Source: Bradyrhizobium sp. KBS0727 (GTDB lineage: Bacteria > Pseudomonadota > Alphaproteobacteria > Rhizobiales > Xanthobacteraceae). Taken from it: a stretch of 64,000 bases of DNA. This document shows, piece by piece, positions 7,229-15,857 of the stretch; within the stretch, counting starts at the first letter, position 1; the number at the start of each line of letters is the position of its first letter. The notes beneath the pieces are model-generated. The model was not told where the DNA came from. It did not search any database and saw only the letters and a list, made by a program, of their open reading frames with translations. Made by a program: the position numbers and the translations under genes. The stretch is taken from the NCBI RefSeq assembly GCF_005937885.2, contig NZ_CP042176.1:4025501-4089500 (forward strand), given 5' to 3'.

Positions 7229-7667
7229 CGCGATTCACCAGCACCAGCGCCCGGTACATCGACAACAGCTCGACGATGGTCAGGACGAAATAGACCGGAA
7301 TGCCTGGTGATGGCGGCCTGCCCGTTTCCGGGATCAGGACGGATAGCGCGATGCACATTTGAAACCAGATCATCGCGCCCGACAGCGCCCCGGCAGCGCG
7401 CAGCAGCGGACCCCAGAAGGGCCAGCTGCCATTGGCGAGCAGCGCAGCCAGGCGCGCCGTGCCAGCGATGAAAAATCCCCAGCCGAGCCAGGCCGGTGGC
7501 AGCACCTCGAGCAGCCGATGAAAGGCGCTGGCGCCGATCGCGTCGGGCCAGAGCGAGAGCTCGAGCGACAGGCCGAGCATCATCAGCGCCGTGCCGACCT
7601 CGGAAAGCCGGTTCTCGAAATGGCCGAGCAGCCGCCGCAGCCAGGCATTGAGCTTTGCATCGATCAT
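7215..7667 (-). CDS. Multi-span membrane protein, holin candidate
   Basis: 150 residues with about four hydrophobic helices (roughly 27-45, 57-77, 85-108 and 124-143) and charged ends. It lies in the middle of the lysis cassette between the spanin-like pair and the M15 peptidase. Four-span proteins with short loops are compatible with a large holin, but the sequence shows no known holin signature to me. Confidence 0.6.
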   Translation of the reverse strand: MIDAKLNAWLRRLLGHFENRLSEVGTALMMLGLSLELSLWPDAIGASAFHRLLEVLPPAWLGWGFFIAGTARLAALLANGSWPFWGPLLRAAGALSGAMIWFQMCIALSVLIPETGRPPSPGIPVYFVLTIVELLSMYRALVLVNRDEAA

Positions 7668-7679
7668 CGTGGCGCCTCG

Positions 7680-8159
7680 CTAGCGGCTGGGTTGCAGCAG
7701 CTCGTCGATCGCCGAGCGCGGTTTTTCCGGCGGCTCTGACGGTGATGCCGGCGCGACCGAGGCCGCGGGCACCGGAACGATCGGCACGTCGATCGGCGCG
7801 ACGGCGCCCTTCGGCCAGGCCCGCCTGACACGCGCCGTCACCCGCTTGACAAAACCCGGCTTCGGCTTGGCAGAAACGATGCTGGGCTTGACAGGCGCCG
7901 CGTCGAGCGAGGCCGGACGCGGCGCCGGACGCGGCCAGTTGCAGCCGCCGACGCCGCCCTCGACCTGGCTGTCGATCCAATCCTGGTCATAGGGCCGCTT
8001 GCCGAGCACGGCATAGGTCGGCCGTTCGAAGATCTTGCACTCGCCGCCGGCGACCGAGCCAGTCAGCGTCTGCATGCAGCCGCCGAGCAGCGGCGCCAGC
8101 GCCAGCAGCACCATAAGCCGGACGTGTCCGGCGTAGCTCGCAGAGCGAAGCCGAGTCAT
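7680..8159 (-). CDS. Proline-rich lipoprotein, o-spanin candidate
   Basis: 159 residues from the ATG that overlaps the upstream stop. The first 28 residues form a lipoprotein signal with lipobox LLGG-C (Cys28). The rest is Pro/Ala rich (PRPAPRPASLDAAP..., PVPAASVAPASPSEPP). An alternative start at Met16 (position 8114) also gives a good signal. A proline-rich outer-membrane lipoprotein directly downstream of, and overlapping, a small N-anchored protein is the layout of Rz/Rz1 spanins. The N-terminal codons overlap a dispersed repeat (8125-8155). Confidence 0.6.
   Translation of the reverse strand: MTRLRSASYAGHVRLMVLLALAPLLGGCMQTLTGSVAGGECKIFERPTYAVLGKRPYDQDWIDSQVEGGVGGCNWPRPAPRPASLDAAPVKPSIVSAKPKPGFVKRVTARVRRAWPKGAVAPIDVPIVPVPAASVAPASPSEPPEKPRSAIDELLQPSR
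8125..8155. repeat. Dispersed short repeat inside the lipoprotein gene start
   Basis: TGTCCGGCGTAGCTCGCAGA followed by GCGAAGCCGAG matches the repeat at 36979 and, less well, those at 5442 and 5507. Here it is translated as the first residues of the lipoprotein signal peptide. Confidence 0.55.
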
Positions 8160-8434
8160 GACCCGCACCGCCCGGTCGCCTGATCCCAAACGCCGTTGCG
8201 ATCGCGGCAGGACCGCCAGGTCTTCCGCATGTCGGTCGCCCGCTTGATGGCGCCGGCGTCCTCGGCCGCGATATCGCTTAGCGCGCGCGCATAGCCGGCG
8301 TGGTAGACCTTGTGATGCCAGACGCCATAGGCGATCGCGAGCGCCGCAACGAGCGCACCGGCCGCGATCAGCTTGGCGACGATGCCGCCGGCCTCGAGCA
8401 GCGCCAGCCCTGCTCGGATGTACGTCATGATCAT
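8156..8434 (-). CDS. Small N-anchored protein, i-spanin candidate
   Basis: The start at 8434 overlaps the muramidase stop by ATGA; 92 residues. One membrane helix (about residues 12-42, LEAGGIVAKLIAAGALVAALAIAYGVW) is followed by a helical, charged periplasmic part (ARALSDIAAEDAGAIKRATDMRKTW) and two cysteines (CRDRNGVWDQATGRC). The size, topology and overlap with the downstream lipoprotein gene fit an inner-membrane spanin. Confidence 0.55.
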   Translation of the reverse strand: MIMTYIRAGLALLEAGGIVAKLIAAGALVAALAIAYGVWHHKVYHAGYARALSDIAAEDAGAIKRATDMRKTWRSCRDRNGVWDQATGRCGS

Positions 8435-9828
8435 TGTCGCGCTCCCGTTTTGACCTGCTCGGTGATCTTGTTGACGCTGTCGCGGGCGTCGTAAGCGATC
8501 CAGGCCAGGCCCGCGGCGCCGAGCAGGATCCACAGCGACACCGGCACCTCGGCGAGATAGCCTCCAACGGTCGACAGCCAGGAGGACGAATCGCCGAGAT
8601 CGTCCTTGTGGTCGGTGAAGAAATCCCAGGCCGCCGAGATTTTGTCGGAAAGCGCGGTCCAGACCGCAGTGAAGAAGGTCGCGACCGCCGCCCACGCCGC
8701 TTTCAGGAAGCTGCGCTTGGCCGGCACCGCTTCCGGCGCCACGGTCGCCACCGTCGAGGCGTCGCCGCTGGCGCGCGCCTCCGAGACCGGCCGCACGAAT
8801 GGCGGCACCTCGTCCTCGGCGCGCGCGAGCTCGCTGCGCAGATCGTCCTTGACCTCAATGAAGGCGGCAAACGACGCCGGCGGCGCGATGCTCCCGCCGC
8901 GATCGTTGATGAACCCGGCGATCGCGCCGGCGGTCATGCCGCCCCACTCGGCGTTGAGCACGCCGGGATTGTAGTTCATCGCCTTGAGCCGCCGCTTGAC
9001 CGCATAGAGGTCAGCCTCGGCAGCGACATCATCCGCCGCAGGCGTCGGCGCGTCCTCCGTCGCAGACGTTGCGGCGTCGCCGGCATCGTCTGCCGCGTCA
9101 TCGGCCTGGTCGGCTGCGGCCTGACTGGCGTGCGACGAGGCGCCGTCGTCGCCGGCCACCACCGACATGATCGACGCGATCGCGCTGCCGGCGCCGGCCC
9201 ATTCGGCGGCGAGACTGGCGCGATCGCGATCATAGACGTTGAGGTCGAGGCCGCGGTTTCCGGCGACCACGCCTGGCACGTTATGCGGCGGCTGGCCGAC
9301 ACCGTCGCCGGTATATTGCCACAGCCAATATTTCGCAAAACCCGTCGGCAGCACCGCGCGCGGGCCGTACTGGCACAGCCACAGCCGATGCGACAGCAGA
9401 TATTTCCGATCCGCCGCATTGAGCGTTCCGATCGTTTCCTTGAGCCGGTTGCCGGAATAGATCGCGCCCTTGCGCCCAAGTTTCTGCTCGAGCAGCCGCA
9501 GGAAGGCGACCGCCTGTTTCGCGGTCATGTTCGACTTCGGATTGTCCTCGAAATCCAGCACCATCAGGGTCGAGCTGTCCGGCGCCGCGCATTTGATGAA
9601 CCAGTCGACCTGTGCCGCGACGTCGGACCCGTCGTTGAAATGATAGGCGCCCCACAGCATGCCGGCGGCCAACGCCTGCCTGCGCCGCGCCGCGTAGTCG
9701 GGGTCGCGGTAGCCGGGACCCTGCGACGACTTGTGGATCACGCCCCAGACCCCGGCGTTGGCCGTGGCGCGGAAATCCTTGACCGTGTTGTGGTGCGAGA
9801 TATCGATCACGCGCGGCGTCATGGCCAT
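8431..9828 (-). CDS. GH25-family muramidase (endolysin) with C-terminal membrane anchor
   Basis: 465 residues. The N-terminal GH25 lysozyme domain (residues 5-210) shows IDISHHN (Asp9), the catalytic LDFEDN (Asp92, Glu94) and WLWQYTGDG. After an Ala/Asp-rich linker comes a segment like a peptidoglycan-binding domain (LYAVKRRLKAMNYNPGVLNAEWG), then a C-terminal hydrophobic helix (VSLWILLGAAGLAWIAYDA). GH25 enzymes cleave the MurNAc-GlcNAc bond. A C-terminal membrane helix is unusual for an endolysin and may hold it at the membrane until lysis. It heads the lysis module. Confidence 0.9.
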   Translation of the reverse strand: MAMTPRVIDISHHNTVKDFRATANAGVWGVIHKSSQGPGYRDPDYAARRRQALAAGMLWGAYHFNDGSDVAAQVDWFIKCAAPDSSTLMVLDFEDNPKSNMTAKQAVAFLRLLEQKLGRKGAIYSGNRLKETIGTLNAADRKYLLSHRLWLCQYGPRAVLPTGFAKYWLWQYTGDGVGQPPHNVPGVVAGNRGLDLNVYDRDRASLAAEWAGAGSAIASIMSVVAGDDGASSHASQAAADQADDAADDAGDAATSATEDAPTPAADDVAAEADLYAVKRRLKAMNYNPGVLNAEWGGMTAGAIAGFINDRGGSIAPPASFAAFIEVKDDLRSELARAEDEVPPFVRPVSEARASGDASTVATVAPEAVPAKRSFLKAAWAAVATFFTAVWTALSDKISAAWDFFTDHKDDLGDSSSWLSTVGGYLAEVPVSLWILLGAAGLAWIAYDARDSVNKITEQVKTGARQ

Positions 9829-9882
9829 GCCGACCTCCTGTCGATTTTGATTTTTGAATTGGTGCCGTGGCGACCCGTTAGA

Positions 9883-12078
9883 TCATTCAGGTCTTCCCTG
9901 CGGCCCGCGCAGGCTTGGATTGGGGGTGTAAGCCTTGATGGTGCCGACGGCCGTCCCGTCCTTGGGACCATTTGGCGGCTTGATCGCCAGCGTCCCGGTG
10001 TTGCGGCCGCGCTTCCAGTTGCCGGAGCCCTGCAGCTTTACTTCCGGGTCCTTGCCGACGCGATCGGCGAGCTTGCGCATCCCGGTCGGCTTGCCCGCCT
10101 CGGTGACGATGGCACGGCGCGCCTCGAGGCTGGCGAAATCCATCACCGTGTCGGTATAGAACTGGCACTCGCCGAGCTCGACGCGCTTGATGGCGGAGCG
10201 GTGCGCATCGGTGGCGGGAAAGCCGAACTTCGCCTTGTCTAACGCGATCGGATTCGGCTTGAAGCGGTAGATCGGCAACGCCTGGTTCGTTGTGACCGTG
10301 ACGGTGTTGCCGAAGTCATCGTTGCTAACGTCGGTGACGGTGAATGTCGGCTCGGATGCGACATAGAAACCATTGACTGACAGCACCGCGTTCTTGTCGG
10401 CATAGCCGTCAGGGTAGTAGGCCGAGAGCTTCTTCCCGGTCAGGTTGACATCGTCGAACATGACAAAAATGCGCGGCGCCGAGGTGGTGCGACTGCCTTG
10501 TGTACGGGGCGGAACCGCAGGATCGCGCCGGCCGCCAGTGGTGCCCTTGGTGTTGCACTCCTTGGTAAAGTCATAGGACAGCGCCAGGCAGTGCCAGTGA
10601 TTGGTCTCCACCACCTGGCCATCGCTATATTCGCCGTTGACTTCCGATAGATCGAACGCGCCCTTAAGGCCATCGCCAACAAGGCGCACCGGCAGCGTGC
10701 GGAAGGTTTCCGGGAAGCTGCCCAATACGACCGGCGCATTGGTGCCCGTCTGGTCGTAGCTCGTCGTAATCGTGAACGCGGGAACCAGCGGAAACAAACC
10801 GACATGCGCCGGATGCGTATCAGGCTCGTGCGGCCACGAGCCGTCGGTGGAGAAGTCCAGATTAAATCCAATCCGATCCTCGGCGACAGATGCTGAAATG
10901 GTGCGCGGCGACGAACCCTCGAACTCCGCGAGGTTGCCGTTCGGCATCCGGATGTTGATCGAAAGCCGCGGCTCCGCCCCGGTGCAATCGATGCCGATAT
11001 AGGAAGGGTCGATATCCTCCGCGGTTTCGCCGGTCAGAAACCAGTCCCCCGCGGTCCACGCGAACGCCGGGTGGTCGGTGGTGCTATCGTGGAAAGCGTG
11101 ACCATTGGTCAGGATCCGGTCGCATTGTCTCGGAAATGTGCCAATTGCATGCTGCCGGAATTCATACTTCCTGCGCTTCGAGGTGACGCCCCAGGTATGG
11201 ATCGGCACAACGCCGAGCAGCTTCGGCAACGGGCCATCGCCGTGATCGATCCAGTCCTGGTATTCTTTTTTCGCGGCGTCGACGCTTTTCTGCGGCACGC
11301 GAAACCAGATGACAAGCAACCCACGCTTGGTGTCGGGGACATCGGTCGACAGTTCGATGTCGCTGTTATCCTGAAATTCGACGACGCCGGGATAATTGAC
11401 GTTGACCAGGCACTGCAGCGGATCGAACTGCCAGGGCGGGTTGAGATCGTCCGCATTATAGGCGATCTTCGGCGCGCGCGTCTGCTCCACCAGATACCGG
11501 TTTTCCAGCTGCGTCGTGAACTTCTGGTCGAAGTCGCGGATGGTGAACAACCGCGGGATCGCGATGTCGAGAAACTGGTCCTGATCCTCGCTGTCCTTGA
11601 TCTTCTGGTAGTTCTTCAGCACCCCGCCTTTTTCGTAGAGTGGGTCGCCGTCGAACGGCGTATCATAATGCGTCACCCGCCGGATGGCGCGCTGCCGCCA
11701 CACCTCCTTGTTGCGGAAACCGCGGATGATCCGCTGGTCGTCGTCACGGATGACGATCTCGTCGGCGACATCCACCTCCCACCACAACGACGGATTTTGC
11801 GGATCGTCGTCCGCCAGGAACACCTTAAGCTTGCCGGTCCTGCGCGCCGGATTGGGCTCGCGCCGCGGGCCGCTGTCGCCGGTCTCTTTCTTGTACCAGT
11901 GCAGCTCCGTGGCTGTGCGCTGGAAATCGAAGCCCGCGCCGGTCTCGGTGACCAGGATGTCGATCCGCTCGAAGTCGAGATAGGCGTCAGGCACGTCGAC
12001 CACGCGGCCGCTCTCGTCGATCGTCTTGCCGATATAGCGGTAGACGTGGGTTTTGCGGGTCTCCGGCTTATCAACCAT
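9883..12078 (-). CDS. Large tail-associated protein, possible receptor-binding or baseplate protein
   Basis: 731 residues, no membrane segment, rich in aromatic and acidic residues and mostly beta by appearance. It lies between a fibre-like protein and the endolysin, where siphovirus tail-tip or receptor-binding proteins usually sit. The C terminus (GSGNWKRGRNTGTLAIKPPNG) looks like a small barrel. I do not recognise a domain. The frame uses typical host codon bias and the preceding gene ends 11 bases upstream. Confidence 0.6.
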   Translation of the reverse strand: MVDKPETRKTHVYRYIGKTIDESGRVVDVPDAYLDFERIDILVTETGAGFDFQRTATELHWYKKETGDSGPRREPNPARRTGKLKVFLADDDPQNPSLWWEVDVADEIVIRDDDQRIIRGFRNKEVWRQRAIRRVTHYDTPFDGDPLYEKGGVLKNYQKIKDSEDQDQFLDIAIPRLFTIRDFDQKFTTQLENRYLVEQTRAPKIAYNADDLNPPWQFDPLQCLVNVNYPGVVEFQDNSDIELSTDVPDTKRGLLVIWFRVPQKSVDAAKKEYQDWIDHGDGPLPKLLGVVPIHTWGVTSKRRKYEFRQHAIGTFPRQCDRILTNGHAFHDSTTDHPAFAWTAGDWFLTGETAEDIDPSYIGIDCTGAEPRLSINIRMPNGNLAEFEGSSPRTISASVAEDRIGFNLDFSTDGSWPHEPDTHPAHVGLFPLVPAFTITTSYDQTGTNAPVVLGSFPETFRTLPVRLVGDGLKGAFDLSEVNGEYSDGQVVETNHWHCLALSYDFTKECNTKGTTGGRRDPAVPPRTQGSRTTSAPRIFVMFDDVNLTGKKLSAYYPDGYADKNAVLSVNGFYVASEPTFTVTDVSNDDFGNTVTVTTNQALPIYRFKPNPIALDKAKFGFPATDAHRSAIKRVELGECQFYTDTVMDFASLEARRAIVTEAGKPTGMRKLADRVGKDPEVKLQGSGNWKRGRNTGTLAIKPPNGPKDGTAVGTIKAYTPNPSLRGPQGRPE

Positions 12079-12089
12079 CGGCTAACGCC

Positions 12090-13124
12090 TCACATCGCGC
12101 CGGTGCGGCAGGTCTCGACCAGATTGGTGCCGTCGCCAACAAAGGAAATCGTGAAGGTCTTGCCGCTCACCGTACCGGTCGCCAATGCTCCGGCCGACTT
12201 GAAATTGGCACTCGGCGTGATGTTGTAGCTCGAGGTGCCCGAGGTGAGCACGATCAGCGTGATCTTCGCATTGGCAGGACCGTCGCAGTTGAGCGTGATG
12301 TTGCCGGTCGGTGTCACCGTGAAAACATCGCCGAGATCGGGATCGAGGTCGACGGTGCCGGCGGTGCCGAGCGCCGTGACGGTCGGATCGCGCGACTGCA
12401 ACGCGCTGATGGTGCCGGAAACGTCGGCAAAACCAATGACACGCTCGCCGAGTTCGTCGAGCGCATCGCCGACATTGGTCGAGACCAGGGCGCTGGCGCT
12501 CGACGGCGTATAGCTGATCGCGACGGCATCGAAACTGACGGCGGCGACGGCGCTGGCGATCCGCACCTCCAGCGCCTCCAGCGTTTCAGCAACGCTGCCG
12601 GCCGGCAGATCGCTGTCGCTGGAGGGCTCAAACGTCACATAGATCGCGTCGAGGAAGCGCCAGCCGCGGTGATAGCTGAGGTCGGACAGCTTCTGCAGCA
12701 CCTGGCCGAGCTCGCCGCCATCGGGCAGCGCATTGCCGGGGTTCGGCAGCAGGTTGAAATAATAGCTGTGGCCGAGCCCGTCATTGGCGCCCAGGTCGAA
12801 CACGTCCGGCGCCACATGCGGCCAGATCACAACATAGAGCGACCCGTTATAGGGAAACACGTCGTCGACGCTAAGCGACAACCCGCCGGTATAGATCACC
12901 GGGTTGAGCCGCCGGTACGGCATCGTCACGGTAAAGGTGGTGGCATCCGTCAGCGTGATCGTCATCTGGTCGCCGACTGCCGTGATGCTGGCGATCGACA
13001 CCGCTGCCGGCGGGTCGCCCTCCAGCGTGGTGATGCGCCCGTCGAGATTGTCGATATCGGCGTCGAACTCGTCGGCACTGAGCGGACGGGCGAGATCGCG
13101 GCGGCGGGTCAGGACTGGCGGCAT
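12090..13124 (-). CDS. Putative tail-fibre-like protein
   Basis: 344 residues. The start (LSADEFDADIDNLDGRITTLEG) is a pattern common at the N terminus of phage fibre proteins: a short trimerising coiled-coil 'NLDxRITTLE' followed by a beta-rich body. The C-terminal part (VFTVTPTGNITLNCDGPANAKITLIVLTSG..., FKSAGALATGTVSGKTFTISF) resembles the repeated strand modules of side-fibre or needle-like proteins. It lies in the tail-tip region. Fibre assignment is by pattern and position. Confidence 0.6.
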   Translation of the reverse strand: MPPVLTRRRDLARPLSADEFDADIDNLDGRITTLEGDPPAAVSIASITAVGDQMTITLTDATTFTVTMPYRRLNPVIYTGGLSLSVDDVFPYNGSLYVVIWPHVAPDVFDLGANDGLGHSYYFNLLPNPGNALPDGGELGQVLQKLSDLSYHRGWRFLDAIYVTFEPSSDSDLPAGSVAETLEALEVRIASAVAAVSFDAVAISYTPSSASALVSTNVGDALDELGERVIGFADVSGTISALQSRDPTVTALGTAGTVDLDPDLGDVFTVTPTGNITLNCDGPANAKITLIVLTSGTSSYNITPSANFKSAGALATGTVSGKTFTISFVGDGTNLVETCRTGAM

Positions 13125-13161
13125 AGCGTTGTGCTTCTTTCCCTAAAAAAACGATTCCAGA

Positions 13162-13434
13162 TCAATCGCTCACCGACTCGCCGAACGGCTGGCCGATGAC
13201 GTCGGCCCAGGTTCCAGTGAACTCCGACTTGCCGCGGCTCTGGACTTCCTTGTGCTTTTTTTCCATGTAGGTCGTCAGCGAATACGACCGCGAAAAGTTG
13301 ATGGTCTTGACCCCGCCATTGTCGCCGACCTTGAGCACGACGTTGGCCGGCGGGGTGGCGTCGGCCTTGATGATGCGGCGCGGATAGCTGACGTCGACCG
13401 ACTGGAACGGCCGCACGATGTTCTCAAAACCCAT
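13162..13434 (-). CDS. Small tail-module protein of unknown function
   Basis: 90 residues, beta-strand rich, with no signal or membrane segment (ADATPPANVVLKVGDNGG, then SRSYSLTTYMEKKHKEVQ). It sits between the hub and the fibre-like gene in the tail operon and is likely to be a minor tail-tip component. No family recognised. Confidence 0.6.
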   Translation of the reverse strand: MGFENIVRPFQSVDVSYPRRIIKADATPPANVVLKVGDNGGVKTINFSRSYSLTTYMEKKHKEVQSRGKSEFTGTWADVIGQPFGESVSD

Positions 13435-13451
13435 GTTCGGTTATTTTCCTG

Positions 13452-15446
13452 TTAGCCGCCGAGCGCGACCTGCGCCGGCACCAGGACCGGGCCGGCGGCG
13501 ATATCGAACGAATATTCAAACGACAGATCAGCGACCGGCTTCAATTCCAGCTCGTACCATTTCTGCGCGGCGCCTAGCGCCGTCACCGCGGTTTGAGTCG
13601 AGGCCTGGGCCTGGCTCGCGCCCGTGAACGCCGAGCCGTCATTAAGCCCGGCGCCGATCGCCACGCCGCGGCCGTCCGAGGCGCCAAAGCCGGCGCCGCT
13701 AAGGCCGCTGCTGCGCGCCAGGACTTCCTCTTGCGAAGGGCCGTCCGAGGTCAGCGTCTCGCTGCGCACCACGACCTGATCCCTGGTCAATGGAAACACC
13801 AGCCCGTCGTCGTTGACGCCGTCGACCGGCAGAGAATAGAGGCAGTCGGCGCTGTCGAGCACCAGCTTGCGGCCGGCGAACAGCTGCAGCTCGGGGCCCA
13901 TGACGTCGGCGTCGACGATGGTCGGCGTGCCCTCGACGACTACGGAGACGCCGCCATGCCCGATCGCGCCCTTGATCGTCACCAGGGCGAGATATTGCCC
14001 GCCGGCGCCGTCGGCCGTGATCTTGACATTGACGACCTTGCCGGACGCCTGGCCTGCGGGCAGCCGCCGCGAATCGTGCACGCGCGCGGTATGCCGGCAA
14101 CTCAGGACAAGCGCGCGGGAAAACGAGATTGGCGAAAAGCCGACTTCGCACGGCCGCGCCTTGGACAGCAGATGCGCGCGGGCGACCGCGACCCGTCCGG
14201 CTGCGCTCAAAAGTCCGCGATCGGTCGGAAAGTAACTGCGGCGGCCGACATCGCCGATCGGCGGCGTGCTCTCGCCCGGCAGCGGCTGGCCGACATCGGC
14301 GCCCGAAAATGTCAGCGTCTCGATGTCGGAGGTGCCTTCATCGTCCGACAGCATCGCTTGCGAATCCAGCGCCAGCGTAAAGCTGAGATGCTCGGTCCGA
14401 TCGCGCGCCGCGGCATATCCCAGCTGCAGCGTGGTTTTGATATTCCAGCTCAGCACATTGACGCCGCTCTCCTGCACGCTGAGCGCGGCGGCGCGCCCGG
14501 TTTCCGGGTCGCCGACCGTCATGGACACCGACGCCTTGTAATCCACCATCGTGGCCAACCCGGGCGCGACCCAGCCCGACACCGATTCAGAGACCGACAT
14601 CGCGTCGCCATTGGAATGATCCTCGTCATGGTTCTTGAACTCGAATTTGGATTCGGCGCCGGTCAGGTTCGAGACGCCGCCATCGTCGGCGCTGGAATCC
14701 AACACGGTCCAGCCGCCACCGGGCGAGGCGCCGGGCTTCGGCCAACCCTGGTAGAGCCCCTGTCCGGTCAGCGAGGAAAACGCATTGGCGCCGATGTCGA
14801 TCGCGCCTGAAGCCTTTTGCGTATAGGTGACTGTCGCGTCGACCTTGACCGCGCGCGGCGGCGGATCGCCCAGCGTAAACGACAGCGAATCATAGATGAT
14901 TTCGGAGCCGGCGAACTCCTCTTCTCCCGCCTCGCCATAGATGTAGTCGCTGATGGTGATGGCGTGGCTGACCGGATCGAAATGCCAGTTGGCGGAATAG
15001 CCCTCCAGCACGGTGTCGGGATCGTCGACATAGGCCGGATCGATGAACACCTTGTCGTAATTGGGCAGCACCTTGAGCGCGTCCGCGGCCGCCTGCTTGC
15101 GCGCCAGATAGTCAAGCGGCTTGGCGTAGAACTTGACGGTGACGATCTCGCCCAACAGGTCCGACGGCACCGCCAGGATGCGGCCGAAGAATTTTGCCGT
15201 CACGTCGCCATCGGTATCGAACGCGATCCAGGCCCAGCCGGGGCGATCGCTCGCAAACCACCACGCCGGCCCCGGATTGATCATGTCCAGCGTCGCGACC
15301 GGGATCTTGCCCTCCTCGAGGTCGATCTCGAGTTTCAGGATGTATTCGTCGTAGCGGATGTGCCCGCTGCCGAACGTGGTCTCGCCCGGACCCGCCCATG
15401 CGAAATAGGTCGGACCGCCGCCGGCGTGTTCAGGTGCGACCGGCAT
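13452..15446 (-). CDS. Tail-tip / baseplate hub-like protein
   Basis: 664 residues directly downstream of two tail genes and the tape measure, the usual position of the distal tail or hub proteins. The N terminus (GSGHIRYDEYILKLEIDLEEGKIPVATLDMINPG, then 'WAWIAFDTDGDVTAKFFGRILAVPSDL') reads as a gp27-like beta-barrel followed by LDYLARKQAAADALKVLP. A central basic, Arg-rich patch (around residues 415-450) may mark a domain boundary. Identity as hub is inferred from order and the barrel-like start. Confidence 0.65.
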   Translation of the reverse strand: MPVAPEHAGGGPTYFAWAGPGETTFGSGHIRYDEYILKLEIDLEEGKIPVATLDMINPGPAWWFASDRPGWAWIAFDTDGDVTAKFFGRILAVPSDLLGEIVTVKFYAKPLDYLARKQAAADALKVLPNYDKVFIDPAYVDDPDTVLEGYSANWHFDPVSHAITISDYIYGEAGEEEFAGSEIIYDSLSFTLGDPPPRAVKVDATVTYTQKASGAIDIGANAFSSLTGQGLYQGWPKPGASPGGGWTVLDSSADDGGVSNLTGAESKFEFKNHDEDHSNGDAMSVSESVSGWVAPGLATMVDYKASVSMTVGDPETGRAAALSVQESGVNVLSWNIKTTLQLGYAAARDRTEHLSFTLALDSQAMLSDDEGTSDIETLTFSGADVGQPLPGESTPPIGDVGRRSYFPTDRGLLSAAGRVAVARAHLLSKARPCEVGFSPISFSRALVLSCRHTARVHDSRRLPAGQASGKVVNVKITADGAGGQYLALVTIKGAIGHGGVSVVVEGTPTIVDADVMGPELQLFAGRKLVLDSADCLYSLPVDGVNDDGLVFPLTRDQVVVRSETLTSDGPSQEEVLARSSGLSGAGFGASDGRGVAIGAGLNDGSAFTGASQAQASTQTAVTALGAAQKWYELELKPVADLSFEYSFDIAAGPVLVPAQVALGG

Positions 15447-15447
15447 G

Positions 15448-15855
15448 TTATTTCTGCTCCAGATCGAGCGACCAGGAGGTGACCGTATCCCATTCGTTGG
15501 ATGTCACCGACCAGCCAAGCACCATCGCGGTAAAGGTCTGCTGCTCGGTCGCACCTAGTTCGGGAATGCAAACCAGCGTCACCTCGTCGCCGGGCCACAA
15601 AGCCGTCCGGCCGCCCGACACCACGGAAAAGCCGGGCGCCGCCATGTCCTCGCAAGACAGCGTGAATTTGTACTTGCGGAACGCGGTCATCCCGGCCTTG
15701 AGGTTGATCATGTTGCCGTTGACGTCGCGCACCAGATCGGCGGCGGCTTCGATCGGCCCCATCTGCATCGAGATGCCGCGCGCGGAAAACTCGCCGAGCG
15801 AAAAGCCGCCGCCGGCGCGGGTCAGCCCGAGCAGCGTGGAATCCGACAGTGCCAT
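15448..15855 (-). CDS. Minor tail protein
   Basis: 135 residues, no membrane helix. It starts MALSDSTLLGLTRAGGGFSLGEFSARGISMQMGPI and ends with a beta-rich 'TAMVLGWSVTSNEWDTVTSWSLDLEQ'. It lies 2 bases from the tape-measure stop and just before the hub gene, where siphoviruses encode the distal tail protein. Its length is shorter than a classical Dit, so I leave it as a minor tail protein. Confidence 0.65.
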   Translation of the reverse strand: MALSDSTLLGLTRAGGGFSLGEFSARGISMQMGPIEAAADLVRDVNGNMINLKAGMTAFRKYKFTLSCEDMAAPGFSVVSGGRTALWPGDEVTLVCIPELGATEQQTFTAMVLGWSVTSNEWDTVTSWSLDLEQK

Positions 15856-15857
15856 GG

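Noticed and set aside
8434..10242. Plus-strand frame of 602 aa opposite the muramidase and tail gene
   Set aside because: Arg-rich, low-complexity translation spanning two well-supported minus-strand genes; no ribosome-binding site.
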